This document shows, piece after piece, positions 1-14,038 of a stretch of DNA of 64,000 nucleotides. The position numbers were made by a program, and so were the translations under genes. The first letter of the stretch is position 1. Every line of letters starts with the position of its first letter. The notes beneath the pieces were generated by a model that worked only from the letters and a program-made list of their open reading frames with translations, searched no databases and was not told the DNA's origin. The stretch is from Halictus rubicundus (Eukaryota; Arthropoda; Insecta; Hymenoptera; Halictidae), in contig NW_027488705.1 in the NCBI RefSeq assembly GCF_050948215.1, positions 186,001-250,000 on the forward strand. The letters run 5' to 3'.

Positions 1-414
1 CTATCCTCTATCCTATCCTATCGTCTATCCTATCCTCTATCCTATCCTATACTCTATCCTATCCTATCCTCCATCCTATCCTATCCTCAATCCTATCCTT
101 TCCTGTATCCTATCCAATCCTGTATCCTATCCTGTCCTCTATTCTATCCTACCCTCTATCCTATCCTATCCTCTATCCTATCCTATCCTCTATCCTATCC
201 TATGCTCTATCCTATCCTATCCTCTATCCTATCCTATCGTCTATCCTATCCTCTATCCTATCCTATACTCTATCCTATCCTATCCTCCATCCTATCCTAT
301 CCTCAAACCTATCCTTTCCTGTCTCCTATCCAATCCTGTATCCTATCCTATCCTCTATCCTATCCTATCTTCTATCCTATCCTATCCTCTATCCTATCCT
401 ATCCTCTATCCTAT
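1..414 (+). repeat. Barcode-cassette doublet, 216-bp spacing
   Basis: Two copies of a variant-monomer string (CGTCTAT, TACTCTAT, CCTCCAT, CCTCAAT or CCTCAAACC, CCTTTCCTGT, CCAATCCTGTAT) lie here. The CCTTTCC markers are at 97 and 313, 216 bp apart. The same 216-bp doublet recurs at 5280/5496 (offset 5,183 from this copy) and at 7539/7755. The window opens inside this unit, so its left boundary is not visible. Confidence 0.85.
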
Positions 415-1309
415 CCAATCCTTTATCCTATCCAATCCTCTATTCTATGATATCCTCTATCCTATCCAATCCTCTATCCTATCCTGTATCCTATCCACCA
501 TCCTATACTCTATCCTATCCTCTATCGTATCATATCCTCAATGCATTCCTGTATCCTATCCAATCCTCTATCCTATAATATCCTCTATCCTATCCTATCC
601 TCTATTCTATCCTATCCTCTAACCTATAATATGCTCTGTCGTATCCTATCCTCTATCCTATCCAATCCTCTATCCTATAATATCCTCTATCCTATCCTAT
701 CCAATCCCCTATCATACCCTCTATCCTAACCTATCCTGTATCGTATCCTATCCTCTATCCTATTGTATCCGCAATCCTATCCCCTATCCTTTCCAATCCT
801 ATATCCTCTAATATCCTCTATCCTGTCCTATACTCTATCGTATCCTATCCTCTGTCCTATCCTGTCCTCTATCCTATCCTGTCCTCTATCCTATCCTATC
901 CCCTATCCTATCCTATCCTATAGCCTATCCTATCCTCTATCCTATCCTGCCGTTTGTCCTATCCTACCGTTTGTCCTATCCTATCCTCTAGCCTATCCTA
1001 TCCTCTACCCTATCCTACCCTCTATCCTATCCTATCGTCTATCCTATAATATCCTCTATCCTATCCTATCCTCCATCCTATCCAATCCCCTATCCTATCC
1101 TCAATCTTATCCTATCCTCCATTCTATAATATCCTCTATCCTATCCAATCCTCTATCCTATCCTATCCTCTATCCTATCCTATCCTCTATCCTATCCTAT
1201 CATCTATCCTATCCTATCCTCTATCCTATCCTATCATCTATCCTATCCAATCGTCTATCCTATAATATCCTCTATCCTATCCTATCCTGAATGCTATCCT
1301 CTATCCTAT
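415..1309 (+). repeat. 895-bp degenerate satellite unit, copy 1
   Basis: This stretch is more diverged than most of the array: many units read TATAATATCC, CCAATCC, CCGTTTGTCC or CCTCTAATATCC. It repeats 895 bp downstream: CCAATCCTTTATCC at 415 and 1310, ATGCATTCC at 541 and 1436, TTCCAATCCTATATCC at 791 and 1686. At CCGTTTGTCC (950 and 1823) the spacing drops to 873, because copy 2 lacks 22 bp (17+5). No gene is present; the reading frames here are repeat translations. Confidence 0.85.
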
Positions 1310-2200
1310 CCAATCCTTTATCCTATCCAATCCTCTATTCTATGATATCCTCTATCCTATCCAATCCTCTATCCTATCCTCTATCCTATCCACCATCCTA
1401 TACTCTATCCTATCCTCTATCCTATCATATCCTCAATGCATTCCTGTATCCTATCCAATCCTCTATCCTATCCTATCCTCTATCCTATCCTATCCTCTAT
1501 TCTATCCTATCCTCTAACCTATAATATGCTCTATCGTATCCTATCCTCTATCCTATCCAATCCTCTATCCTATAATATCCTCTATCCTATCCTATCCAAT
1601 CCCCTATCCTACCCTCTATCCTATCCTATCCTGTATCGTATCCTATCCTCTATCCTATTGTATCCTCCATCCTATCCCCTATCCTTTCCAATCCTATATC
1701 CTCTAATATCCTCTATCCTGTCCTATACTCTATCCTATCCTATCCTCTGTCCTATCCTGTCCTCTATCCTATCCTGTCCTCTATCCTATCCTATCCCCTA
1801 TCCTATCCTCTATCCTATCCTGCCGTTTGTCCTATCCTACCGTTTGTCCTAGCCTATCCTCTAGCCTATCCTATCCTCTACCCTATCCTACCGTTTGTCC
1901 TATCATATCCTCTAATCTATCATATCCTCTATCCTATCGTATCCTCTATCCTATCCTACCCTCTATCCTATCCTATCGTCTATCATATAATATCCTCTAT
2001 CCTATCCTATCCTCCATCCTATCCAATCCCCTATCCTATCCTCAATCTTATCCTATCCTCCATCCTATAATATCCTCTAACCTATCCAATCCTCTATCCT
2101 ATCCTATCCTCTATCCTATCCTATCCTCTAACCTATCCTATCCTCTATCCTATCCTATCATCTATCCTATCCTATCCTCTATCCTATCCTATCATCTATC
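1310..2200 (+). repeat. 895-bp degenerate satellite unit, copy 2
   Basis: Tandem partner of the unit at 415. It shares the ATGCATTCC marker (1436), TTCCAATCCTATATCC (1686) and the paired CCGTTTGTCC block (1823). It is 22 bp shorter after 1750 and carries extra GTTTGTCC and CATATCC variants around 1890-1930. Its right part (from 1977) also belongs to the AT-rich module that recurs at 30578 and 32750. The right boundary is approximate. Confidence 0.8.
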
Positions 2201-2861
2201 CTATAATATCCTCTATTCTATCCAATCCTCTATCCTATCCTCCATCCTATAATATCCTCTATCCTATCCAATCCTCTATCCTATCCTATCCTCTATGCTA
2301 TAATATCATATATCGTATCCTATTCTCTATCCTATCCTATCCTCTATCCTATCCTATCCTCTATCCTATCCTATCATCTATCCTATCCTATCCTCTATCC
2401 TATCCTATCCTCCATCCTATAATATCATATATCCTATCCTATCCTCTATCCTATCCTATCCTCTATCCTATAATATCATATATCTTATCCTATCCTCTAT
2501 CCTATAATATCATATATCCTATCCTATCCTCTATCCTATCCTATCCTCTATCCTATCCTATCCTCTATCCTATCCTCTATCCTATAATATGATCTATCGT
2601 TTACTAACGTTTGTCCTATCATATCCTCTATTCTATCCTATCCTCTATCCTATCCTATCTTCTATCCTATCAATTCCCCTATCCTATCCTCTATCCTATC
2701 CTATCACCTATCCTCTATCCTATCCAATCCTCTATCCTATCACCTATCCTCTATCCTATCCAATCCTCTATCCTATCCTATCCTCTATCCTATCAAATCC
2801 CCTATCCTATCCTCTGTCCTATCCTATCCTCTATCCTATCCTATCCTCTATCCTATCCTAT
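1977..2861 (+). repeat. AT-rich degenerate module, copy 1 of 3
   Basis: An 885-bp module with repeated CTATAATATCATATATC patches (about 2300, 2416, 2470, 2505) and a CGTTTACTAACGTTTGTCC stretch at about 2598. Markers CGTC (1977), CTCTATGCT (2291) and the end of the match (2861) recur exactly 28,601 bp downstream (30578, 30892, 31462) and again 2,172 bp after that. It is the least C-rich portion of the left half of the window. I see no promoter, origin or gene in it that I could defend; its AT content may simply reflect older, more mutated monomers. Confidence 0.87.
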
Positions 2862-5800
2862 CCTCTATCCTATCCTATCCTCTATCCTATCCTATCGTCT
2901 ATCCTATCCTCTATCCTATCCTATACTCTATCCTATCCTATCCTCCATCCTATCCTATCCTCTATCCTATCCTATCTTCTATCCTATCCTATCCTCTATC
3001 CTATCCTATCCTCTATCCTATCCTATCCTCTATCCTATCCTGTCCTCTATCCTATCCTATCTTCTATCCTATCCTATCCTCTATCCTATCAAATCCCCTA
3101 CCCTATCCTCTGTCCTATCCTATCCTCTATCCTATCCTATCCTCTATCCTATCCTATCCTCTATCCTCTATCCTATCCTATCCTCTATCCTATCCTATCC
3201 TCTATCCTATCCTATCTTCTATCCTATCCTATACTCTATCCTATCCTATCCTCTATCCTATCCTATCCTCTATCCTATCCTATTCTCTATCCTATCCTAT
3301 CTTCTATCCTATCCTATCCTCTATCCTATCAAAACCCCTACCCTATCCTCTGTCCTATCCTATCCTCTATCCTATCCTATCCTCTATCCTCTATCCTATC
3401 CTATCCTCTATCCTATCTTATCCTCTATCCTATCCTATCCTCTATCCTATCCTATCCTCTATCCTATCCTATCCCCTATCCTATCCTCTATCCTATCCTA
3501 TCATCTATCCTCTATCCTATCCTATCTTCTATCCTATCCTATCCTCTATCCTATCAAATCCCCTATCCTATCCTCTATCCTATCCTATCATCTATCCTCT
3601 ATCCTATCCAATCCTCTATCCTATCCTATCCTCTATCCTATCAAATCCCCTATCCTATCCTCTGTCCTATCCTGTCCTCTATTCTATCCTACCCTCTATC
3701 CTATCCTATACTCTATCCTATCCTATCGTCTATCCTATCCTCTATCCTATCCTATCAAATCCCCTATCCTATCCTCTGTCCTATCCTATCCTCTGTCCTA
3801 TCCTCTATTCTTTCCTATCCTGTATCCTATCCTATCCTCTTTCCGATCCTACCCTCTATCCTATCCTATCCTCTATCCTATCCTATCCTCTATCCTATCC
3901 TATCCTCTATCCTATACTATCCTCTATCCTATCCTCTATCCTATCCTATCCTGTATCCTATCAAATCCCCTACCCTATCCTCTGTCCTATCCTATCCTCT
4001 ATCCTATCCTATCCTCTATCCTATCCTATCCTCTATATTATCCTATCCTCTATCCTATCCTATCCTCTATCCTCTATCCTATCCTATCCTCTATACTATC
4101 CTATCCTCTATCCTATCCTATCTTCTATCCTATCCTATCCTCTATCCTATCCTATCCTCTATCCTATCCTATCCTCTATCCTATCCTATCTTCTATCCTA
4201 TCCTATCCTCTATCCTATCCTATCCTCTATCCTATCCTGTCCTCTATCCTATCCTATCTTCTATCCTATCCTATCCTCTATCCTATCCTATCCTCTATCC
4301 TATCCTATCCTCTATCCTATCCTGTCCTCTATCCTATCCTATCTTCTATCCTATCCTATCCTCTATCCTATCAAATCCCCTACCCTATCCTCTGTCCTAT
4401 CCTATCCTCTATCCTATCCTATCCTCTATCCTATCCTATCCTCTATCCTCTATCCTATCCTATCCTCTATCCTATCCTATCCTCTATCCTATCCTATCCT
4501 CTATCCTATCCTATCCTCTATCCTATCCTATCCTCTATCCTATCCTATCTTCTATCCTATCCAATCCTCTATCCTATCAAAACCCCTACCCTATCCTCTA
4601 TCCTATCCTATCCTCTATCCTCTCTCCTATCCTATCCTCTATCCTATCCTATCTTCTATCCTATCCTATACTCTATCCTATCCTATCCTCTATCCTATCC
4701 TAGCCTCTATCCTATCCTATCCTCTATCCTATCCTATCTTCTATCCTATCCTATCCTCTATCCTATCAAATCCCCTACCCTATCCTCTGTCCTATCCTAT
4801 CCTCTATCCTATCCTATCCTCTATCCTCTATCCTCTATCCTATCCTATCCTCTATCCTATCTTATCCTCTATCCAATCCTATCCACTATCCTATCCTATC
4901 TTCTATCCTATCCTATCCTCTATCCTATCCTATCCCCTATCCTATCCTCTATCCTATCCTATCATCTATCCTCTATCCTATCCTATCTTCTATCCTATCC
5001 TATCCTCTATCCTATCAAATCCCCTATCCTATCCTCTAACCTATCCTATCATCTATCCTCTATCCTATCCAATCCTCTATCCTATCCTATCCTCTATCCT
5101 ATCAAATCCCCTATCCTATCCTCTGTCCTATCCTATCCTCTATCCTATCCTATCCTCTATCCTATCCTATCCTCTATCCTATCCTATCCTCTATCCTATC
5201 CTATCGTCTATCCTATCCTCTATCCTATCCTATACTCTATCCTATCCAATCCTCCATCCTATCCTATCCTCAATCCTATCCTTTCCTGTATCATATCCAA
5301 TCCTGTATCCTATCCTGTCCTCTATTCTATCCTACCCTCTATCCTATCCTATCCTCTATCCTATCCTATCCTCTATCCTATCCTATGCTCTATCCTATCC
5401 TATCCTCTATCCTATCCTATCGTCTATCCTATCCCCTATCCTATCCTATACTCTATCCTATCCTATCCTCCATCCTATCCTATCCTCAAACCTATCCTTT
5501 CCTGTATCCTATCCAATCCTGTATCCTATCCTATCCTCTATCCTATCCTATCTTCTATCCTATCCTATCCTCTATCCTATCCTATCCTCTATCCTATCCT
5601 GTCCTCTATCCTATCCTATCTTCTATCCTATCCTATCCTCTATCCTATCCTATCCTCTATCCTACCCTATCCTCTATCCTATCCTGTCCTCTATCCTATC
5701 CTATCTTCTATCCTATCCTATCCTCTATCCTATCAAATACCCTACCCTATCCTCTGTCCTATCCTATCCTCTATCCTATCCTATCCTCTATCCTATCCTA

Positions 5801-8800
5801 TCCTCTATCCTATCCTATCCTCTATCCTATCCTATCCTCTATCCTATCCTATCTTCTATCCTATCCTATACTCTATCCTATCCTATCCTCTATCCTATCC
5901 TATCCTCTATCCTATCCTATCCTCTATCCTATCCTATCTTCTATCCTATCCTATCCTCTATCCTATCAAAACCCCTACCCTATCCTCTGTCCTATCCTAT
6001 ACTCTATCCTATCCTATCCTCTATCCTCTATCCTATCCTATCCTCTATCCTATCCTCTATCCTCTATCCTATCCTATCCTCTATCCTATCTTATCCTCTA
6101 TCCTATCCTATCCTGTATCCTATCCTATCCCCTATCCTATCCTCTATCCTATCCTATCATCTATCCTCTATCCTATCCTGTCCTCTATCCTATCCTACCC
6201 TCTATCCTATCCTATCCTCTATCCTATCCTATCCTCTATCCTATCCTCTATCCTATCCTATCCTCTATCCTATCAAATCCCCTACCCTATCCTCTGTCCT
6301 ATCCTATCCTCTATCCCATCCTATCCTCTATCCTATCCTATCCTCTATCCTATCCTATCCTCTATCCTATCCTATCCTCTATCCTCTATCCTATCCTATC
6401 CTCTATACTATCCTATAATCTATCCTATCCTATCTTCTATCCTATCCTATCCTCTATCCTATCCTATCCTCTATCCTATCCTATCCTCTATCCTATCCTA
6501 TCTTCTATCCTATCAAATCCCCTATCCTATCCTCTGTCCTATCCTATCCTCTATCCTATCCTATCCTCTATCCTATCCTATCCTCTATCCTATCCTATCT
6601 TCTATCCTATCCTATCCTCTATCCTATCCTATCCTCTATCCTATCCTGTCCTCTATCCTATCCTATCTTCTATCCTATCCTATCCTCTATCCTATCCTAT
6701 CCTCTATCCTATCCTATCCTCTATCCTATCCTGTCCTCTATCCTATCCTATCTTCTATCCTATCCTATCCTCTATCCTATCAAATCCCCTACCCTATCCT
6801 CTGTCCTATCCTATCCTCTATCCTATCCTATCCTCTATCCTATCCTATCCTCTATCCTCTATCCTATCCTATCCTCTATCCTATCCTATCCTCTATCCTA
6901 TCCTATCTTCTATCCTATCCTATACTCTATCCTATCCTATCCTCTATCCTATCCTATCCTCTATCCTATCCTATCCTCTATCCTATCCTATCTTCTATCC
7001 TATCCTATCCTCTATCCTATCAAAACCCCTACCCTATCCTCTGTCCTATCCTATCCTCTATCCTATCCTATCCTCTATCCTCTATCCTATCCTATCCTCT
7101 ATCCTATCTTATCCTCTATCCTATCCTATCCTCTATCCTATCCTATCCTATCTTCTATCCTATCCTATCCTCTATCCTATCCTATCCCCTATCCTATCCT
7201 CTATCCTATTCTATCATCTATCCCCTATCCTATCCTATCTTCTATCCTATCCTATCCTCTATCCTATCAAATCCCCTATCCTATCCTCTATCCTATCCTA
7301 TCATCTATCCTCTATCCTATCCTATCATCTATCCTCTATCCTATCCAATCCTCTATCCTATCCTATCCTCTATCCTATCAAATCCCCTATCCTATCCTCT
7401 GTCCTATCCTATCCTCTATCCTATCCTATCCTCTATCCTATCCTATCCTCTATCCTATCCTATCGTCTATCCTATCCTCTATCCTATCCTATACTCTATC
7501 CTATCCTATCCTCCATCCTATCCTATCCTCAATCCTATCCTTTCCTGTATCCTATCCAATCATGTATCCTATCCTGTCCTCTATTCTATCCTACCCTCTA
7601 TCCTATCCTATCCTCTATCCTATCCTATCCTCTATCCTATCCTATGCTCTATCCTATCCTATCCTCTATCCTATCCTATCGTCTATCCTATCCTCTATCC
7701 TATCCTATACTCTATCCTATCCTATCCTCCATCCTATCCTATCCTCAAACCTATCCTTTCCTGTATCCTATCCAATCCTGTATCCTATCCTATCCTCTAT
7801 CCTATCCTATCTTCTATCCTATCCTATCCTCTATCCTATCCTATCCTCTATCCTACCCTGTCCTCTATCCTATCCTATCTTCTATCCTATCCTATCCTCT
7901 ATCCTATCCTATCCTCTATCCTATCCTATCCTCTATCCTATCCTGTCCTCTATCCTATCCTATCTTCTACCCTATCCTATCCTCTATCCTATCAAATCCC
8001 CTACCCTATCCTCTGTCCTATCCTATCCTCTATCCTATCCTATCCTCTATCCTATCCTATCCTCTATCCTATCCTATCCTCTATCCTCTATCCTATCCTA
8101 TCCTCTATCCTATCCTATCCTCTATCCTATCCTATCTTCTATCCTATCCTATACTCTATCCTATCCTATCCTCTATCCTATCCTATCCTCTATCCTATCC
8201 TATCCTCTATCCTATCCTATCTTCTATCCTATCCTATCCTCTATCCTATCAAAACCCCTACCCTATCCTCTGTCCTATCCTATCCTCTATCCTATCCTAT
8301 CCTCTATCCTCTATCCTATCCTATCCTCTATCCTATCTTATCCTCTATCCTATCCTATCCTCTATCCTATCCTATCTTCTATCCTATCCTATCCTATCCT
8401 CTATCCTATCCTATCCCCTATCCTATCCTCTATCCTATCCTATCATCTATCCTCTATCCTATCCTATCTTCTATCCTATCCTATCCTCTATCCTATCAAA
8501 TCCCCTATCCTATCCTCTATCCTATCCTATCATCTATCCTCTATCCTATCCAATCCTCTATCCTATCCTATCCTCTATCCTATCAAATCCCCTATCCTAT
8601 CCTCTGTCCTATCCTATCCTCTATCCTATCCTATCCTCTATCCTATCCTATCCTCTATAGTATTCTATCGTCTATCCTATCCTCTATCCTATCCTATACT
8701 CTATCCTATCCTATCCTCCATCCTATCCTATCCTCCATCCTATCCTATCCTCAATCCTATCCTTTCCTGTATCCTATCCAATCCTGTATCCTATCCTGTC

Positions 8801-9374
8801 CTCTATTCTATCCTACCCTCTATCCTATCCTATCCTCTATCCTATCCTATCCTCTATCCTATCCTATCCTCTATCCTATCCTATGCTCTACCCTATCCTA
8901 TCGTCTATCCTATCCTATGCTCTATCCTATCCTATCGTCTATCCTATCCTCTATCCTATCCTATCAAATCCCCTATCCTATCCTCTGTCCTATCCTATCC
9001 TCTGTCCTATCCTCTATTCTTTCCTATCCTCTATCCTATCCTATCCTCTTTCCGATCCTACCCTCTATCCTATCCTATCCTCTATCCTATCCTATCCTCT
9101 ATCCTATCCTCTATCCTATCCTATCCTGTATCCTATCAAATCCCCTACCCTATCCTCTGTCCTATCCTATCCTCTATCCTATCCTATCCTCTATCCTATC
9201 CTATCCTCTATCCTATCCTATCCTCTATCCTATAATATCCTCTATCCTCTATCCTATCCTATCCTCTATACTATCCTATCCTCTATCCTATCCTATCTTC
9301 TATCCTATCCTATCCTCTATCCTATCCTATCCTCTATCCTATCCTATCCTCTATCCTATCCTATCTTCTATCCT
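2862..9374 (+). repeat. Mosaic of barcode cassettes (satellite, no gene)
   Basis: Near-consensus monomers are interspersed with recurring variants: CTTCTAT, CAAATCCCCTATCC, CAAAACCCCTACCC, CCTGTCCTC, and one TTCCGATCC marker at 3841 (next at 9050). Full cassettes sit at about 5020-5530, 7270-7770 and 8480-8800. The doublet CCTTTCC at 5280/5496 recurs at 7539/7755, an offset of 2,259 bp. Two long open frames (2589-4703 and 2611-9378) cross this region in different frames but carry the same 17-residue repeat, so I do not call them genes. Confidence 0.9.
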
Positions 9375-12133
9375 ATGAAATCCCCTATCCTATCCTCTGG
9401 CCTATCCTATCCTCTATCCTATCCTATCCTCTATCCTATCCTATCTTCTATCCTATCCTATCCTCTATCCTATCCTATCCTCTATCCTATCCTATCCTCT
9501 ATCCTATCCTGTCCTCTATCCTATCCTATCTTCTATCCTATCCTATCCTCTATCCTATCAAATCCCCTACCCTATCCTCTGTCCTATCCTATCCTCTATC
9601 CTATCCTATCCTCTATCCTATCCTATCCTCTATCCTATCCTATTCTCTATCCTATCCTATCCTCTATCCTATCCTATCCTCTATCCTATCCTATCCTCTA
9701 TCCTATCCTATCCTCTATCCTCTATCCTATCCTATCCTCTATCCTATCCTATCCTCTATCCTATCCTATACTCTATCCTATCCTATCCTCTATCCTATCC
9801 TATCCTCTATCCTATCCTATCCTCTATCCTATCCTATCTTCTATCCTATCCTATCCTCTATCCTATCAAATCCCCTACCCTATCCTCTGTCCTATCCTAA
9901 CCTCTATCCTATCCTATCCTCTATCCTCTATCCTATCCTATCCTCTATCCTATCTTATCCTCTATCCTATCCTATCCTCTATCCTATCCTATCTTCTATC
10001 CTATCCTATCCTCTATCCTATCCTATCCCCTATCCTATCCTCTATCCTATCCTATCCTCTATCCTATCCTATCCTCTATCCTATCCTATCTTCTATCCTA
10101 TCAAATCCCCTATCCTATCCTCTGTCCTATCCTATCCTCTATCCTATCCTATCCTCTATCCTATCCTATCCTCTATCCTATCCTATCTTCTATCCTATCC
10201 TATCCTCTATCCTATCCTATCCTCTATCCTATCCTGTCCTCTATCCAATCCTATCTTCTATCCTATCCTATACTCTATCCTATCCTATCCTCTATCCTAT
10301 CCTATCCTCTATCCTATCCTATCCTCTATCCTATCCTATCTTCTATCCTATCCTATCCTCTATCCTATCAAAACCCCTACCCTATCCTCTGTCCTATCCT
10401 ATCCTCTATCCTATCCTATCCTCTATCCTCTATCCTATCCAATCCTCTATCCTATCCTATCCTCTATCCTATCAAATCCCCTATCCTATCCTCTGTCCTA
10501 TCCTATCCTCTATCCTATCCTATCCTCTATCCTATCCTATCCTCTATCCCATCCTATCCTCTATCCTATCCTATCGTCTATCCTATCCTCTATCCTATCC
10601 TATACTCTATCCTATCCTATCCTCCATCCTATCCTATCCTCAATCCTATCCTTTCCTGTATCCTATCCAATCCTGTATCCTATCCTGTCCTCTATTCTAT
10701 CCTACCCTCTATCCTATCCTATCCTCTATCCTATCCTATCCTCTATCCTATCCTATGCTCTATCCTATCCTATCGTCTATCCTATCCTATGCTCTATCCT
10801 ATCCTATCGTCTATCCTATCCTCTATCCTATCCTATCAAATCCCCTATCCTATCCTCTGTCCTATCCTATCCTCTGTCCTATCCTATCCTCTATCCTTTC
10901 CTATCCTCTATCCTATCAAATCCCCTACCCTATCCTCTGTCCTATCCTATCCTCTATCCTATCCTATCCTCTATCCTATCCTATCCTCTATCCTATCCTA
11001 TCCTCTATCCTATCCTATCCTCTATCCTCTATCCTATCCTATCCTCTATCCTATCCCATCCTCTATCCTATCCTATCTTCTATCCTATCCTATACTCTAT
11101 CCTATCCTATCCTCTATCCTATCCTATCCTCTATCCTATCCTATCCTCTATCCTATCCTATCCTCTATCCTATCCTATCTTCTAACCTATCCTATCCTCT
11201 ATCCTATCTAAACCCCTACCCTATCCTCTGTCCTATCCTATCCTCTATCCTATCCTATCCTCTATCCTGTATCCTATCCAATCCTGTATCCTATCCCATC
11301 CTCTATCCTATCCTATCTTCTATCCTATCCTATCCTCTATCCTATCCTATCCTCTATCCTATCCTGTCCTCTATCCTATCCTATCTTCTATCCTATCCTA
11401 TCCTCTATCCTATCAAATCCCCTATCCTATCCTCTATCCTATCCTATCATCTATACTCTATCCTATCCAATCCTCTATCCTATCCTATCCTCTATCCTAT
11501 CAAATCCCCTATCCTATCCTCTGTCCTATCCTATCCTCTATCCTATCGTAACCTCTATCCTATCCTATCCTCAATCCTATCCTATCGTCTATCCTATCCT
11601 CTATCCTATCCTATCCTCTATCCTATCCTATCCTCTATCCTATCCTATCTTCTATCCTATCCTATCCTCTATCCTATCAAATCCCCTACCCCATCCTCTG
11701 TCCTATCCTATCCTCTATCCTATCCTATCCTCTATCCTCTATCCTATCCTCTCCTCTATCCTATCTTATCCTCTATCCTATCCTATCCTCTATCCTATCC
11801 TATCCTCTTTCCGATCCTACCCTCTATCCTATCCTATCCTCTATCCTATCCTATCCTCTATCCTATCCTCTATCCTATCCTATCCTGTATCCTATCAAAT
11901 CCCCTACCCTATCCTCTGTCCTATCCTATCCTCTATCCTATCCTATCCTCTATCCTATCCTATCCTCTATCCTATCCTATCCTCTATCCTATAATATCCT
12001 CTATCCTCTATCCTATCCTATCCTCTATACTATCCTATCCTCTATCCTATCCTATCTTCTATCCTATCCTATCCTCTATCCTATCCTATCCTCTATCCTA
12101 TCCTATCCTCTATCCTATCCTATCTTCTATCCT
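9375..12133 (+). repeat. 2,759-bp higher-order repeat, copy C1
   Basis: The unit opens at ATGAAATCCCC (9375) followed by CCTCTGGCC (GG at 9399). Matching markers 2,759 bp later are ATGAAATCC at 12134 and GG at 12158. TTCCGATCC at 9050 and 11809 shows the same spacing, so the repeat frame starts before 9375. Inside are the cassette at about 10470-10700, CTATGCTC at 10755 and 10789, CTAAACCCC near 11210 and CGTAACC at 11547. C3 and C4 carry these in the same order. Confidence 0.9.
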
Positions 12134-14038
12134 ATGAAATCCCCTATCCTATCCTCTGGCCTATCCTATCCTCTATCCTATCCTATCCTCTATCCTATCC
12201 TATCTTCTATCCTATCCTATCCTCTATCCTATCCTATCCTCTATCCTATCCTATCCTCTATCCTATCCTGTCCTCTATCCTATCCTATCTTCTATCCTAT
12301 CCTATCCTCTATCCTATCAAATCCCCTACCCTATCCTCCTGTCCTATCCTATCCTCTATCCTATCCTATCCTCTATCCTATCCTATCCTCTATCCTATCC
12401 TATCCTCTATCCTATCCTATCCTCTATCCTATCCTATCCTCTATCGTATCCTATCCTCTATCCTATCCTATCCTCTATCCTCTATCCTATCCTATCCTCT
12501 ATCCTATCCTATCTCTATCCTATCCTATACTCTATCCTATCCTATCCTCTATCCTATCCTATCCTCTATCCTATCCTATCCTCTATCCTATCCTATCTTC
12601 TATCCTATCCTATCCTCTATCCTATCAAATCCCCTACCCTATCCTCTGTCCTATCCTAACCTCTATCCTATCCTATCCTCTATCCTCTATCCTATCCTAT
12701 CCTCTATCCTATCTTATCCTCTATCCTATCCTATCCTCTATCCTATCCTATCTTCTATCCTATCCTATCCTCTATCCTATCCTATCCCCTATCCTATCCT
12801 CTATCCTATCCTATCCTCTATCCTATCCTATCCTCTATCCTATCCTATCTTCTATCCTATCAAATCCCCTATCCTATCCTCTGTCCTATCCTATCCTCTA
12901 TCCTATCCTATCCTCTATCCTATCCTATCCTCTATCCTATCCTATCTTCTATCCTATCCTATCCTCTATCCTATCCTATCCTCTATCCTATCCTGTCCTC
13001 TATCCAATCCTATCTTCTATCCTATCCTATACTCTATCCTATCCTATCCTCTATCCTATCCTATCCTCTATCCTATCCTATCCTCTATCCTATCCTATCT
13101 TCTATCCTATCCTATCCTCTATCCTATCAAAACCCCTACCCTATCCTCTGTCCTATCCTATCCTCTATCCTATCCTATCCTCTATCCTCTATCCTATCCA
13201 ATCCTCTATCCTATCCTATCCTCTATCCTATCAAATCCCCTATCCTATCCTCTGTCCTATCCTATCCTCTATCCTATCCTATCCTCTATCCTATCCTATC
13301 CTCTATCCTATCCTATCCTCTATCCTATCCTATCGTCTATCCTATCCTCTATCCTATCCTATACTCTATCCTATCCTATCCTCCATCCTATCCTATCCTC
13401 AATCCTATCCTTTCCTGTATCCTATCCAATCCTGTATCCTATCCTGTCCTCTATTCTATCCTACCCTCTATCCTATCCTATCCTCTATCCTATCCTATCC
13501 TCTATCCTATCTATGCTCTATCCTATCCTATCGTCTATCCTATCCTATGCTCTATCCTATCCTATCGTCTATCCTATCCTCTATCCTATCCTATCAAATC
13601 CCCTATCCTATCCTCTGTCCTATCCTATCCTCTGTCCTATCCTATCCTCTATCCTTTCCTATCCTCTATCCTATCAAATCCCCTACCCTATCCTCTGTCC
13701 TATCCTATCCTCTATCCTATCCTATCCTCTATCCTATCCTATCCTCTATCCTATCCTATCCTCTATCCTATCCTATCCTCTATCCTCTATCCTATCCTAT
13801 CCTCTATCCTATCCTATCCTCTATCCTATCCTATACTCTATCCTATCCTATCCTCTATCCTATCCTATCCTCTATCCTATCCTATACTCTATCCTATCCT
13901 ATCCTCTATCCTATCCTATCCTCTATCCTTTCCTATCCTCTATCCTATCAAATCCCCTACCCTATCCTCTGTCCTATCCTATCCTCTATCCTATCCTATC
14001 CTCTATCCTATCCTATCCTCTATCCTATCCTATCCTCT
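12134..14038 (+). repeat. Higher-order repeat copy C2, shortened to 1,905 bp
   Basis: It starts like C1 but the next CTGGCC arrives 1,905 bp later (GG at 12158 and 14063), 854 bp early. The first about 1.6 kb aligns with C1 (the CTATGCTC block at 13513 is 2,758 bp after 10755, a single-base deletion). The tail at about 13800-14038 has no CTAAACCCC or CGTAACC block and joins directly to the CTGGCC of C3, so the CAAATCCCC lead-in is missing at the junction. I read this as an unequal exchange product. An assembly join would look the same. Confidence 0.82.

Noticed and set aside
202..2252. Several short open frames in the degenerate left end
   Set aside because: They start at CTATGCTC, ATGCATTCC or similar variant units and end at CTATAATATCC-type stops. 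Their similarity to each other reflects the 895-bp duplication.
2291..2600. AT-rich patches as promoter or replication origin
   Set aside because: TATAATATC patches look like TATA-type motifs, but they are mutated monomers without start-site context, initiator or adjacent gene. Their recurrence follows the copied module.
2611..9378. Open frame of 2,255 codons on the + strand
   Set aside because: It is a translation of the stop-free satellite. Overlapping frames at 2589-4703, 5385-8660 and 7562-9235 encode the same 17-residue repeat in other frames, there is no domain or normal codon pattern, and indels do not disrupt the peptide.
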